The notes under the pieces were generated by a model, which worked only from the letters and a program-made list of their open reading frames with translations, did no database searches and was not told where the DNA came from. This document shows positions 1-5,309 of a stretch of DNA of 5,865 nt, piece after piece. A program made the translations under genes and the position numbers. How positions within the stretch are numbered: position 1 is the stretch's first letter; each line of letters starts with the position of its first letter. The stretch comes from Candidatus Rifleibacteriota bacterium. GTDB taxonomy: Bacteria > Riflebacteria > Ozemobacteria > Ozemobacterales > Ozemobacteraceae. The stretch lies in assembly GCA_029564115.1 (NCBI GenBank), contig JAKQQP010000050.1, positions 1-5,865 of the forward strand, in the 5' to 3' direction.

Positions 1-141
1 ACAATGGCCCGAATAACGCAAGCTGCTGAAAATGCCGTTACTGGCGAAAAAGTGACGGTTAAAAATGTCGATAAGCAGATGTATGAAACGTTTCAGCCCT
101 GCGGCAAAAGCCTGCACGCCTGGAGAAAACTGAAAAAATGA
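1..141 (+). CDS. C-terminal end of an unidentified protein (5' end outside window)
   Basis: An open frame enters from the left edge and ends at TGA 139-141, giving 46 visible residues. The tail is basic and ends AWRKLKK; it contains the stretch KNVDKQMYETFQPCGKSLHA. I do not recognise a family from this fragment. The reason to call it coding is its junction: its TGA overlaps the ATG of the VTC-domain gene by four bases (ATGA, 138-141), the usual sign of translationally coupled genes in one operon. Bacterial VTC-domain genes are often found next to CotH-like or DUF4956 membrane protein genes. Nothing in this hydrophilic tail proves either, so the function is left open. An internal ATG at 4-6 is unlikely to be the true start because the frame is open to the edge. 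Confidence 0.65.
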   Translation, partial: TMARITQAAENAVTGEKVTVKNVDKQMYETFQPCGKSLHAWRKLKK

Positions 142-845
142 CAAGAATCAGGCCGTTTCATGAATTGAAGTTTCCGGTTTCTGCGGCGCAGCATGCGGTT
201 CTGCAGAACCTGGTTCAGGGTCTGGCGTTGCCTGACAAAAACGGCTGCAACGGTTGTTACGAGGTTTTTTCGCAGTATTACGACAGCCATGATCTCAGGC
301 TTTTTCGCGAAAAGGTTAACGGCGAATACATCAAAACCAAGGTAAGACTGCGGCTTTATCGTGACGAAAACCGTCGCGAATGGCATTCTCCAGGTCTTGA
401 AGTGAAGCAGCGGCGTGGCAATCTGGTGACCAAATTCAGGCTTGATTTTGACAGCAGCCAGAGTAAAGATTTCTTTGCTGAATCTTCGCCAGATATTCGC
501 GGCATGATTTTGACAAACTGCCATGACAACTGCATCAGAGACGCTCTTGCCAATATGCCGCTGGTTCCTGTTATTTCGCTGCATTATACGCGAACAGCCT
601 GGCAATTCTGCGGCATCGACGGCACGCGACTGACTTTCGACACCCGTGTAAACAGTCTGTCTGCCGGTCGCCTGCCAATGTGCTCTCTACCTGAACTGCC
701 TGCCTGCAGCAACTCACCCGGCGGAATTTTTGAAATAAAATCTTATGTTCTGCCGCCTCAGGCGGTAATTGAAAAACTTGTCCAGCTTGGTATCAGCCAA
801 CAGAGCTTCTCAAAATACGCCTGGGCTCTGCAGCACAAATCATAA
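138..845 (+). CDS. VTC-domain protein (polyphosphate polymerase-like, triphosphate tunnel fold)
   Basis: This 235-residue protein is about the size of a lone VTC domain. The family (catalytic domain of yeast Vtc4) makes polyphosphate from nucleotide triphosphate inside a beta-barrel tunnel lined with basic residues and metal-binding acids. Visible motifs in family order are: first strand HELKF (E9, K11); QYYDSHDLRLF (47-56); the alternating VRLRLYR strand (R70, R72); LEVKQR (E88, K90) with TKFR (98-101); SLHYTR (147-152); RLTFDTR (164-170, D168); FEIKSY (E199, K201); and the C-terminal SKYAWAL (225-231). No signal peptide or membrane segment is seen, so it should act in the cytoplasm or as a soluble partner of a membrane protein. 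Seven cysteines, including C37-x2-C40 and C128-x3-C132, are unusual for the size. The start ATG overlaps the upstream stop (ATGA), with GGAG at 122-125 about 12 bases upstream. Family assignment is strong; polymerase activity is inferred from retained residues. Confidence 0.85.
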   Translation: MTRIRPFHELKFPVSAAQHAVLQNLVQGLALPDKNGCNGCYEVFSQYYDSHDLRLFREKVNGEYIKTKVRLRLYRDENRREWHSPGLEVKQRRGNLVTKFRLDFDSSQSKDFFAESSPDIRGMILTNCHDNCIRDALANMPLVPVISLHYTRTAWQFCGIDGTRLTFDTRVNSLSAGRLPMCSLPELPACSNSPGGIFEIKSYVLPPQAVIEKLVQLGISQQSFSKYAWALQHKS

Positions 846-927
846 GCTCTTTGGCAAAAAGTTGAAGATAAAAATTGCGAGGCGAGAAGACGGAAGTGCT
901 TTTTTGAAAAAATAATGACTGAATTTT

Positions 928-1533
928 TCAGCGGGCAGAGATGCCGGCGCTCATTTCTCCAAGGCTTTGCAGGGCTTTATGATACTCGCTGTCGGGTTTA
1001 AGTTTCGCGAGCGTCTCGGAAAAATCCTTGAAGTTGCGGTCGGTCAGCTGAGCCAGGCCGGTATAATAAATTATTATCTGTTTCTGTTCATCATTGTTGC
1101 TGAATTTAAGGGCGTTTGCAAAGGCTTCGACCGCCGGGCGATAGTTGGCGAGATCTGAGTGAACGACGCCGAGCTCATACCAGATGTCGGGGTTCTCCCT
1201 GATCAGCAGCAGGCTTTTTGTCAAAACATCTCGGGCATTGGCCAGGTGCCCGATTTTTCGCATTGTCGAAGCGAGCGCCAGAACTGCCTCGTGGTCTGTC
1301 GGAGCCAGCAGAATTGTTTTTTCGAGATACCTGATGGCGAGGTCGGTTTTTCCGAGTAAAAAATAGACTTTGGCCATGTTATAGTGAAGATCAGGGTCGT
1401 TCGGGTAAGAGCGCAGCTGCTCTTCGAAATAAAGCAGGTCCTGTTGCAGCTGCATGGGCGTCTGCGCAGAAAGGAAACCGGTGCAAAAAATCATGCAAAA
1501 AGCGAAAAGCACGAGAACCAGATTGGTTCGCAT
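928..1533 (-). CDS. Exported TPR-repeat protein
   Basis: This 201-residue protein has an N-terminal Sec-type signal peptide: MRTN, a hydrophobic core over residues 5-21, and likely cleavage after LSA (residue 23). No lipobox is present. The mature part is almost entirely tetratricopeptide repeats: about 48-81 (DLHYNMAKVYFLLGKTDLAI), 82-115 (centred on the MRKIGHLANARDVL stretch), 116-149 (DIWYELGVVHSDLANYRPAV) and a weaker fourth at about 150-183. TPRs are protein-binding scaffolds, so it probably acts as an adaptor in the periplasm; the partner is unknown. An in-frame ATG at 1569 would add 12 residues (MQKATKETGKIS) before the same signal peptide. Neither start has a good Shine-Dalgarno sequence. 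I chose 1533 because it gives a conventional short n-region, and because a -10-like TATCAT (minus strand, 1582-1577) would place transcription start near 1570. The gene converges on the VTC gene and overlaps the 5' end of the plus-strand gene starting at 1481. Confidence 0.85.
   Translation of the reverse strand: MRTNLVLVLFAFCMIFCTGFLSAQTPMQLQQDLLYFEEQLRSYPNDPDLHYNMAKVYFLLGKTDLAIRYLEKTILLAPTDHEAVLALASTMRKIGHLANARDVLTKSLLLIRENPDIWYELGVVHSDLANYRPAVEAFANALKFSNNDEQKQIIIYYTGLAQLTDRNFKDFSETLAKLKPDSEYHKALQSLGEMSAGISAR
1471..1475 (+). promoter_or_regulatory. Shine-Dalgarno AAGGA selecting GTG 1481
   Basis: AAGGA lies five bases upstream of an in-frame GTG at 1481. The next in-frame ATG (1493) would be 17 bases from it, too far for normal initiation, and the upstream ATG at 1454 has no such site. 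This favours GTG 1481 as the start of the exported tunnel-fold candidate. Confidence 0.5.
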
Positions 1534-2773
1534 GCTGATTTTGCCGGTTTCTTTCGTGGCTTTCTGCATGTTTTTAATGATACCACCGAATCTTCTGGCC
1601 GAAAACCCTGAGCTGTTGCCAACTGACTATTCGGCAGAACTGGCTGTTGATGAGATTGCGAGTGCAACTCCTTCGGGTACACCGGCCCGTGAAGAAAATG
1701 AATTCAAACTCGAAATTACCGGTAACGAAAACCTGCTGCAACACAATTCGTATCTGATATCAAGATCGAGACGGGTGCTGGAACGTGCATTCTCTGTTGA
1801 TTCCGGCTGGAAAGCGACCAGGCATTCCGGTTCTGATTATTACGTGCTCAGCGCCGGGCAGGGAACATTCTGCTTTCTTGATATCTATCTCGATACCGAT
1901 GACGGGCTGAATTACGTTAACGACGTTTCTTACCGGGTCAGATACCGCTGGCATTCACGTGGTTCGATGTGGCGGTATATGCTTGGCAGTTCTGCTGAAG
2001 ACGATCTCCCTCATCGCTGCGAGTATCAGCTGAAAATCTATGGTAAAAAATGGGAAAACGCCTTCAATAACTGTCTTGAGACGAGATTCGAATTTCGCAA
2101 TGAGTCGTTTCCCTTCAAGGCAGACCGTTCAGCGCCGCCGCGACCCTGGCCTTTCGACCAGTTTGTCAGGCCTGCAATCAACGGCAGGTTCAGAGAATTC
2201 TTTGTAAACACCACACATGATTATGCGGTTTTTTTGAAACAGCAGGGGTTAACCGGGCAGGTAAGGCTTAGACCCTCTCTGCTGGTCGTTACCACCCGTC
2301 GTCGCATTCACATTGGCCTGAAGAATGAGTTTGGCATCAAGGCGGCAAAGCTTGGGCTGGGTGCCATTGAAAATGCCGATCAGACAATTTTAACGACGAT
2401 CGACTGTTCAGAAGTCTACGCGCCTGAAGTTCTCAATGTTTATCATACTTCCCGGCACGCTCTTGCCCACAATTCTCTTACACCAAGGTTGCGTCGTCGC
2501 CTGAAGGCTTCGATCGTGCCGGTAACCAGCTTTACCGAATATGAATTCGAATTTGAGCGCAACGTAGAATCGGCGCTCAGGCATGAAATTGCCAACGCCC
2601 CGGATGCTTATGAAAAGGCTCGACTCGAACAGATCAAGGCTGATTATCTTGCCGATGTGGCTCTGGTGGCCAAGATTCTTTCAACGGCATTGGCAGAGAC
2701 CGGTCTGAAAATAAACCCGGGCCAGATGAGCAAGTATCGCAAGGCCTGGCAGGCTTTGTACGGCACCAGATAA
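1481..2773 (+). CDS. Exported protein, divergent VTC/CYTH tunnel-fold candidate
   Basis: This 430-residue protein starts at GTG 1481, chosen for its Shine-Dalgarno site; ATG 1493 gives 426 residues. A basic n-region (KAKSTRTRLVR) and hydrophobic core (about 18-34) form a signal peptide, probably cut after NLLA (residue 40). I recognise no named family at once, but the motif order mirrors the VTC protein at 138-845: EFKLEI (E74, K76); FLDIYLDTDDGLNY then VSYRVRYRW (R152, R154, R156); YQLKIYG (K185); TRFEFR (201-206); RPSLLVVTTRRR (264-275); ILTTID (D308); YEFEFE (354-359); and a C-terminal GLKI...SKYRKAWQAL (S417-Y419). Differences are real: the LEVK glutamate becomes Q183 and the FEIK lysine becomes E357, so activity may be altered or lost. 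It is far longer than the 235-residue relative, with inserts near 187-263 and 279-302. The tunnel-fold reading is my inference; export is well supported. Its 5' end overlaps the divergent TPR gene. Confidence 0.8.
   Translation: MQKIMQKAKSTRTRLVRMLILPVSFVAFCMFLMIPPNLLAENPELLPTDYSAELAVDEIASATPSGTPAREENEFKLEITGNENLLQHNSYLISRSRRVLERAFSVDSGWKATRHSGSDYYVLSAGQGTFCFLDIYLDTDDGLNYVNDVSYRVRYRWHSRGSMWRYMLGSSAEDDLPHRCEYQLKIYGKKWENAFNNCLETRFEFRNESFPFKADRSAPPRPWPFDQFVRPAINGRFREFFVNTTHDYAVFLKQQGLTGQVRLRPSLLVVTTRRRIHIGLKNEFGIKAAKLGLGAIENADQTILTTIDCSEVYAPEVLNVYHTSRHALAHNSLTPRLRRRLKASIVPVTSFTEYEFEFERNVESALRHEIANAPDAYEKARLEQIKADYLADVALVAKILSTALAETGLKINPGQMSKYRKAWQALYGTR
1493..1569. repeat. Imperfect inverted pair of MQKA-type start segments
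   Basis: Bases 1493-1504 (ATGCAAAAAGCG) and the reverse complement of 1558-1569 (ATGCAGAAAGCC) match at 10 of 12 positions. Each begins with an ATG that is in frame with the gene reading away from it. The interior between the arms is only patchily symmetrical apart from GAACCA/TGGTTC and GCATGC near the centre. It may be a coincidence of lysine-rich signal peptide starts. Confidence 0.3.
1515..1529. repeat. Perfect inverted repeat GAACCA-gat-TGGTTC inside the divergent overlap
   Basis: Six-base arms (1515-1520 and 1524-1529) flank a 3-base centre and are followed at once by the palindrome GCATGC (1530-1535). It sits inside both divergent genes, just after the start codon of each, so it could be an operator-like site or a hairpin early in either mRNA. 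The repeat is read directly; any role is inferred. Confidence 0.5.
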
Positions 2774-2785
2774 CGCCGGCTTTTT
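2761..2785 (+). terminator. Possible weak intrinsic terminator at the end of the exported protein gene
   Basis: CGGC (2761-2764) can pair with GCCG (2775-2778) across a 10-base loop that contains the stop codon. It is followed by GC and five T residues (2781-2785). The stem is only four base pairs, so this is a weak candidate. Confidence 0.25.
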
Positions 2786-2804
2786 CCCTGTAGTCAGAAA
2801 ATTC

Positions 2805-2834
2805 TTGCCATAATCGGGGATGATGGCGTATAAA
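2805..2834 (+). promoter_or_regulatory. Sigma70-type promoter for the glycosyltransferase/ligase unit
   Basis: TTGCCA (2805-2810, five of six to TTGACA) and TATAAA (2829-2834, five of six to TATAAT) are separated by 18 bases. The expected start near 2841 leaves a leader of about 50 bases before GTG 2892. The leader holds a small hairpin, TCTG-cggg-CAGA (2851-2862). Confidence 0.55.
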
Positions 2835-2878
2835 AGCAGTTGATTTTCTGTCTGCGGGCAGAATTATGTACACCAGTT

Positions 2879-2884
2879 AAAGGG
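2879..2884 (+). promoter_or_regulatory. Shine-Dalgarno AAAGGG selecting GTG 2892
   Basis: AAAGGG lies seven bases before GTG 2892 but only one base before the in-frame TTG at 2886. It therefore decides the glycosyltransferase start in favour of GTG 2892. Confidence 0.65.
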
Positions 2885-2891
2885 TTTGCGC

Positions 2892-3959
2892 GTGAATATT
2901 GCCTTTGCGGTCTCTATCCGTAAATGGGGCGGGGTTAAAACCTGGTGCATAGACAATGGGGTTGCCCTGAAAAACGCCGGTCATAGGGTTTTTATCTATG
3001 GCCGACCGGGCCCTTTCCCGGAAAAGGCGGCGCAGTTGGGTCTTGAAGCGAGACCTTTCGACTTTGGCCTTGATTTCAGTGTTTTTGCGATTCTTTATTT
3101 TATCAGGGAATTTCGGCGCAATAAAATTGATGTCTGCGTCTGCAACGTGGTCAAGGATATGCGCACTGCTGGTATTGCCGCCCGTATTCTCGGGATTCCG
3201 ATCGTTCAGCATCTTGGTGATGTTGGCGATCTGTGCAATACTTTCAAGGTCAGACTGGCTCAGAGGGTTCTCAGGCCCGCTCTGGTTACCTGCTCGAAAT
3301 ATTGTTACGATGCTCTGTCTGAGAGCGTTCCGATGCTGGCAGAATACCCCTTTCAGTTTATTCACCCTGGTGTAATGCCGGCCTCTGAACCGAAAAAAAG
3401 CCTGCATAAGCCTCGTGTGATTATCACCACTTGCCAGCTTAACAAGGCCAAGGGGCATGTCGACCTGTTCAGAGCCCTGGCGATTCTTCGCAGCAATGGG
3501 CAGAGCTTCCGCTGCATCGTCGTCGGAACCGGAACTTACGAAAAAGAAGTCAAGCTTTCAGCTGAAGAACTGGGTGTTTTTGACATTGTAGAGTTTACCG
3601 GATATGTGCCAAGTGTGGCGGAGCAGCTTGCCCGGGCTGATATCTATGTACTGCCAAGCTATTGTGAAGCTCTCGGAATCGCTCTGGAAGAGGCTATGGC
3701 AAGTGGTCTTGTCTGCGTGGCCAGAAAAAATGGCGGTGTGCCCGAAATCTGGCCGCCTTCAGAATCTGATCTGCTGGTTAATAAGGATGACCGGGGAGAA
3801 GCTTTTGCGACAGCACTTGGCGGGCTGCTTGGTCTGTCTGATGATGGTCTGCTTGAAAAGGGGCAGGTGTTTTATAACCACGCCAGTCAGGCTTTTCACG
3901 CCGAGAAGCAGGCCGAAAAACTCGAAAAATTTATTACCATGGTTGTTGGTCAGAAATAA
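2892..3959 (+). CDS. GT-B glycosyltransferase (GT4-like, group 1)
   Basis: This 355-residue protein would move a sugar from an activated nucleotide donor to a lipid-linked or surface-glycan acceptor at the cytoplasmic face. The N-terminal half has the acceptor-side Rossmann domain: NIAFAVSIRKWGGVKTW, with the glycine loop at 13-14, and HLGD at 107-110. The C-terminal half has the donor-side domain: ITTCQLNKAKGH (178-189), IVVGTG (209-214), EFTGYV (234-239), and PSYCEALGIALEEAMASG (255-272) with the E-x7-E pair E259/E267, followed by GGVPEI (281-286). Length is normal for the family. There is no signal peptide or transmembrane segment. GTG 2892 is preferred over TTG 2886 because of AAAGGG at 2879-2884. 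The stop shares one base with the next ATG (TAATG), so it is coupled to the ligase gene, pointing to O-antigen, capsule or other exopolysaccharide assembly. Donor and acceptor cannot be told from the sequence. Confidence 0.92.
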   Translation: MNIAFAVSIRKWGGVKTWCIDNGVALKNAGHRVFIYGRPGPFPEKAAQLGLEARPFDFGLDFSVFAILYFIREFRRNKIDVCVCNVVKDMRTAGIAARILGIPIVQHLGDVGDLCNTFKVRLAQRVLRPALVTCSKYCYDALSESVPMLAEYPFQFIHPGVMPASEPKKSLHKPRVIITTCQLNKAKGHVDLFRALAILRSNGQSFRCIVVGTGTYEKEVKLSAEELGVFDIVEFTGYVPSVAEQLARADIYVLPSYCEALGIALEEAMASGLVCVARKNGGVPEIWPPSESDLLVNKDDRGEAFATALGGLLGLSDDGLLEKGQVFYNHASQAFHAEKQAEKLEKFITMVVGQK

Positions 3960-5221
3960 TGGAAAATGAATTGTCTGCCCGGTCAGAAAAGTTTCCAACC
4001 CTGGAATTACCGGGTGAAAACCGTTTTCGCGTGCTGTTTTTTCTTCTGACTTCGGTCTTTGCTGCAGAAGGTTTTGACTTTTTCTCATACCCGCTTCTTG
4101 CAATTACAGGGATTGCAGCATTGTATTGTTTTTATCAGGAAGGTTTTTTTTCAAGACTGAACCGTTTGCCGTTTTATGTCAGGGCGACTTTGCTTTTATT
4201 TGTTTTGACCGCGGTTTCTCCGGGGTTTCCTTTAAAAGATCTGCCTGTTGCTGACAAAATGCTGGCGGCATACCTTTCAGGCTTCGCTGCGGCCTTTTTT
4301 ATAGCCCGCCAGCTGCATTATGCAATGCTGGCACTACCGGTTTCAATAGTCGTTTCCTGGTTGATATGTGGTTTGTCTGGTTTTTCTGAAGGTTTTTTTC
4401 TGGGCGAAAGACTGGTTCTTTTTTCTGGTAATCCAAACAAACTCTCATTTATCACCAGTTTTGCCATAATTATTTCGGTAGTATTCAGGCAGCACCTGCA
4501 TGGCTACTGGCGACATTTGAATCGTGTTGCGCTTGCTTTATGCATTCTGACAATCATTCTCAGCTCAAGCAGGGCATCGATTCTAGGTCTTGTCGCATGT
4601 CTTGCTTTCTGGGTAATTACAATACTGCGCAAGCGGCTTGGAAGAATTGTTCTATTGGTTATGATAGCTTTTATCGGCGGTTTATGGTGTCTGCCCTATT
4701 GTGAGGTAGAGCGGATGAAAATGACGACTGACCCAATTCATGATACCGCTTTTCAGAAAAGGCTTTTTATCTGGAGCGTTGCGGTAAAAGGGATTACTGA
4801 GTCACCATTGCTTGGAAACTCGATGCGTGGTTTCAGAAATTACTATGCAAAACACATCAAAGACAATGAAGCAGAACTTGTCGGTAAGCCATTCTTCGAA
4901 GAAGATATTCTCGATGTCAGTCATCCGCACAACGTTTTTCTGGGGGTTCTTTTCGGATATGGGGCCTTGGGTTCGACGCTGATACTCGTAATATTTTTAC
5001 CCGCTCTGAAGGTCGCTTACGACAGAAGAGATTACCTTTTTTTCTCGGCCCTGCTGTTCAACCTTGTCAGCGGTCTTTTCGAGTTTTATCTGCACCGGGT
5101 TTCGGGAGCACTTTTTATTTTTCTGCCGCTTGGCATAATTCATGGCAGTGAATACCATAAGTTGAGCCAGTCTGATCAAAATGCCCAGCCTGACACTGAA
5201 ATTGTTGAAAAAAGCCTCTGA
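3959..5221 (+). CDS. O-antigen ligase/polymerase family membrane protein (WaaL/Wzy_C-like)
   Basis: This 420-residue inner-membrane protein has about 12 hydrophobic segments (roughly 23-39, 43-60, 74-90, 101-117, 122-138, 162-177, 188-203, 206-223, 228-246, 326-350, 358-377, 380-396). A large hydrophilic loop at about 247-325 should face the periplasm. Family marks are GNPNKLS (157-163), LSSSRASILG (201-210, R205), KRLFIW (267-272), SPLLGNSMRGF (282-292) and SHPHNVFLGVLFGYGALG (321-338), with H322, H324 and N325. In this family the loop arginine and the HxHN histidine act in moving glycan from undecaprenyl diphosphate to lipid A-core, a protein or a growing chain. Ligase and Wzy-type polymerase cannot be separated by motif alone. 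The ATG overlaps the preceding stop by one base and lacks a strong Shine-Dalgarno, so translation is probably coupled to the glycosyltransferase. The hydrophilic tail (397-420) is cytoplasmic or disordered. Confidence 0.88.
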   Translation: MENELSARSEKFPTLELPGENRFRVLFFLLTSVFAAEGFDFFSYPLLAITGIAALYCFYQEGFFSRLNRLPFYVRATLLLFVLTAVSPGFPLKDLPVADKMLAAYLSGFAAAFFIARQLHYAMLALPVSIVVSWLICGLSGFSEGFFLGERLVLFSGNPNKLSFITSFAIIISVVFRQHLHGYWRHLNRVALALCILTIILSSSRASILGLVACLAFWVITILRKRLGRIVLLVMIAFIGGLWCLPYCEVERMKMTTDPIHDTAFQKRLFIWSVAVKGITESPLLGNSMRGFRNYYAKHIKDNEAELVGKPFFEEDILDVSHPHNVFLGVLFGYGALGSTLILVIFLPALKVAYDRRDYLFFSALLFNLVSGLFEFYLHRVSGALFIFLPLGIIHGSEYHKLSQSDQNAQPDTEIVEKSL

Positions 5222-5228
5222 TTCAGAG
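5216..5228. repeat. Inverted repeat CTCTGA-t-TCAGAG over the ligase stop codon
   Basis: Six-base arms (5216-5221 and 5223-5228) surround one base and include the TGA stop. As RNA it would form a short hairpin (CTCTG-ATT-CAGAG). No T-run follows directly, so it is not a standard intrinsic terminator, though it could mark the mRNA end. Confidence 0.4.
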
Positions 5229-5266
5229 ACTGGCCATTGACTGAGCTTTTAAATATCAGGTTTAAT

Positions 5267-5275
5267 TGCTATAAT
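5267..5275 (+). promoter_or_regulatory. Extended -10 promoter for the HEAT-repeat gene
   Basis: TGC-TATAAT (5267-5275) is a perfect -10 hexamer with the TGN extension. No good -35 lies at normal spacing: TTTTAA 5247-5252 is weak, and TTGACT at 5237-5242 is 27 bases away. Extended -10 promoters can work without a strong -35. Transcription should start near 5282, about 28 bases before GTG 5310. Confidence 0.6.
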
Positions 5276-5278
5276 GAC

Positions 5279-5300
5279 GCCTGAATAATTTTTGTCAGGC
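5279..5300. promoter_or_regulatory. Inverted repeat GCCTGA-N10-TCAGGC at the expected start of transcription (operator or 5' hairpin candidate)
   Basis: Perfect six-base arms (5279-5284 and 5295-5300) surround a 10-base AT-rich centre. The right arm contains the weak Shine-Dalgarno AGG (5297-5299) of the HEAT gene. A third TCAGG copy lies at 5256-5260, upstream of the -10. The position fits an operator over +1, or RNA pairing that hides the ribosome site; neither is proven. Confidence 0.4.
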
Positions 5301-5309
5301 AGAACCTTT

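Noticed and set aside
93..605. Minus-strand open frame of 170 codons opposite the VTC gene
   Set aside because: It is antisense to a clear VTC domain, has no recognisable motif, and its residue mix looks like a shadow frame.
846..927. Bidirectional terminator between the converging VTC and TPR genes
   Set aside because: The gap has A- and T-runs (TTTTTT at 900-905) but no GC-rich stem in front of them. CTGAA-ttt-TTCAG at 919-931 is too weak and lacks a T-run.
1454..1480. Upstream ATG 1454 as the start of the exported protein gene
   Set aside because: It has no Shine-Dalgarno and adds a non-typical extension before the signal peptide, whereas GTG 1481 has AAGGA at proper spacing.
2866..2880. 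Tiny leader frame ATG-TAC-ACC-AGT-TAA before the glycosyltransferase
   Set aside because: It has four codons, no Shine-Dalgarno, and no attenuation-type codon run; it probably arises by chance.
2877..3458. Minus-strand open frame of 193 codons opposite the glycosyltransferase
   Set aside because: The plus strand carries all GT-B motifs; the antisense frame has no domain signal and no ribosome site that I can see.
5237..5242. TTGACT as the -35 of the HEAT gene promoter
   Set aside because: It is 27 bases from TATAAT, far beyond the normal 16-18, so it is not paired with that -10.
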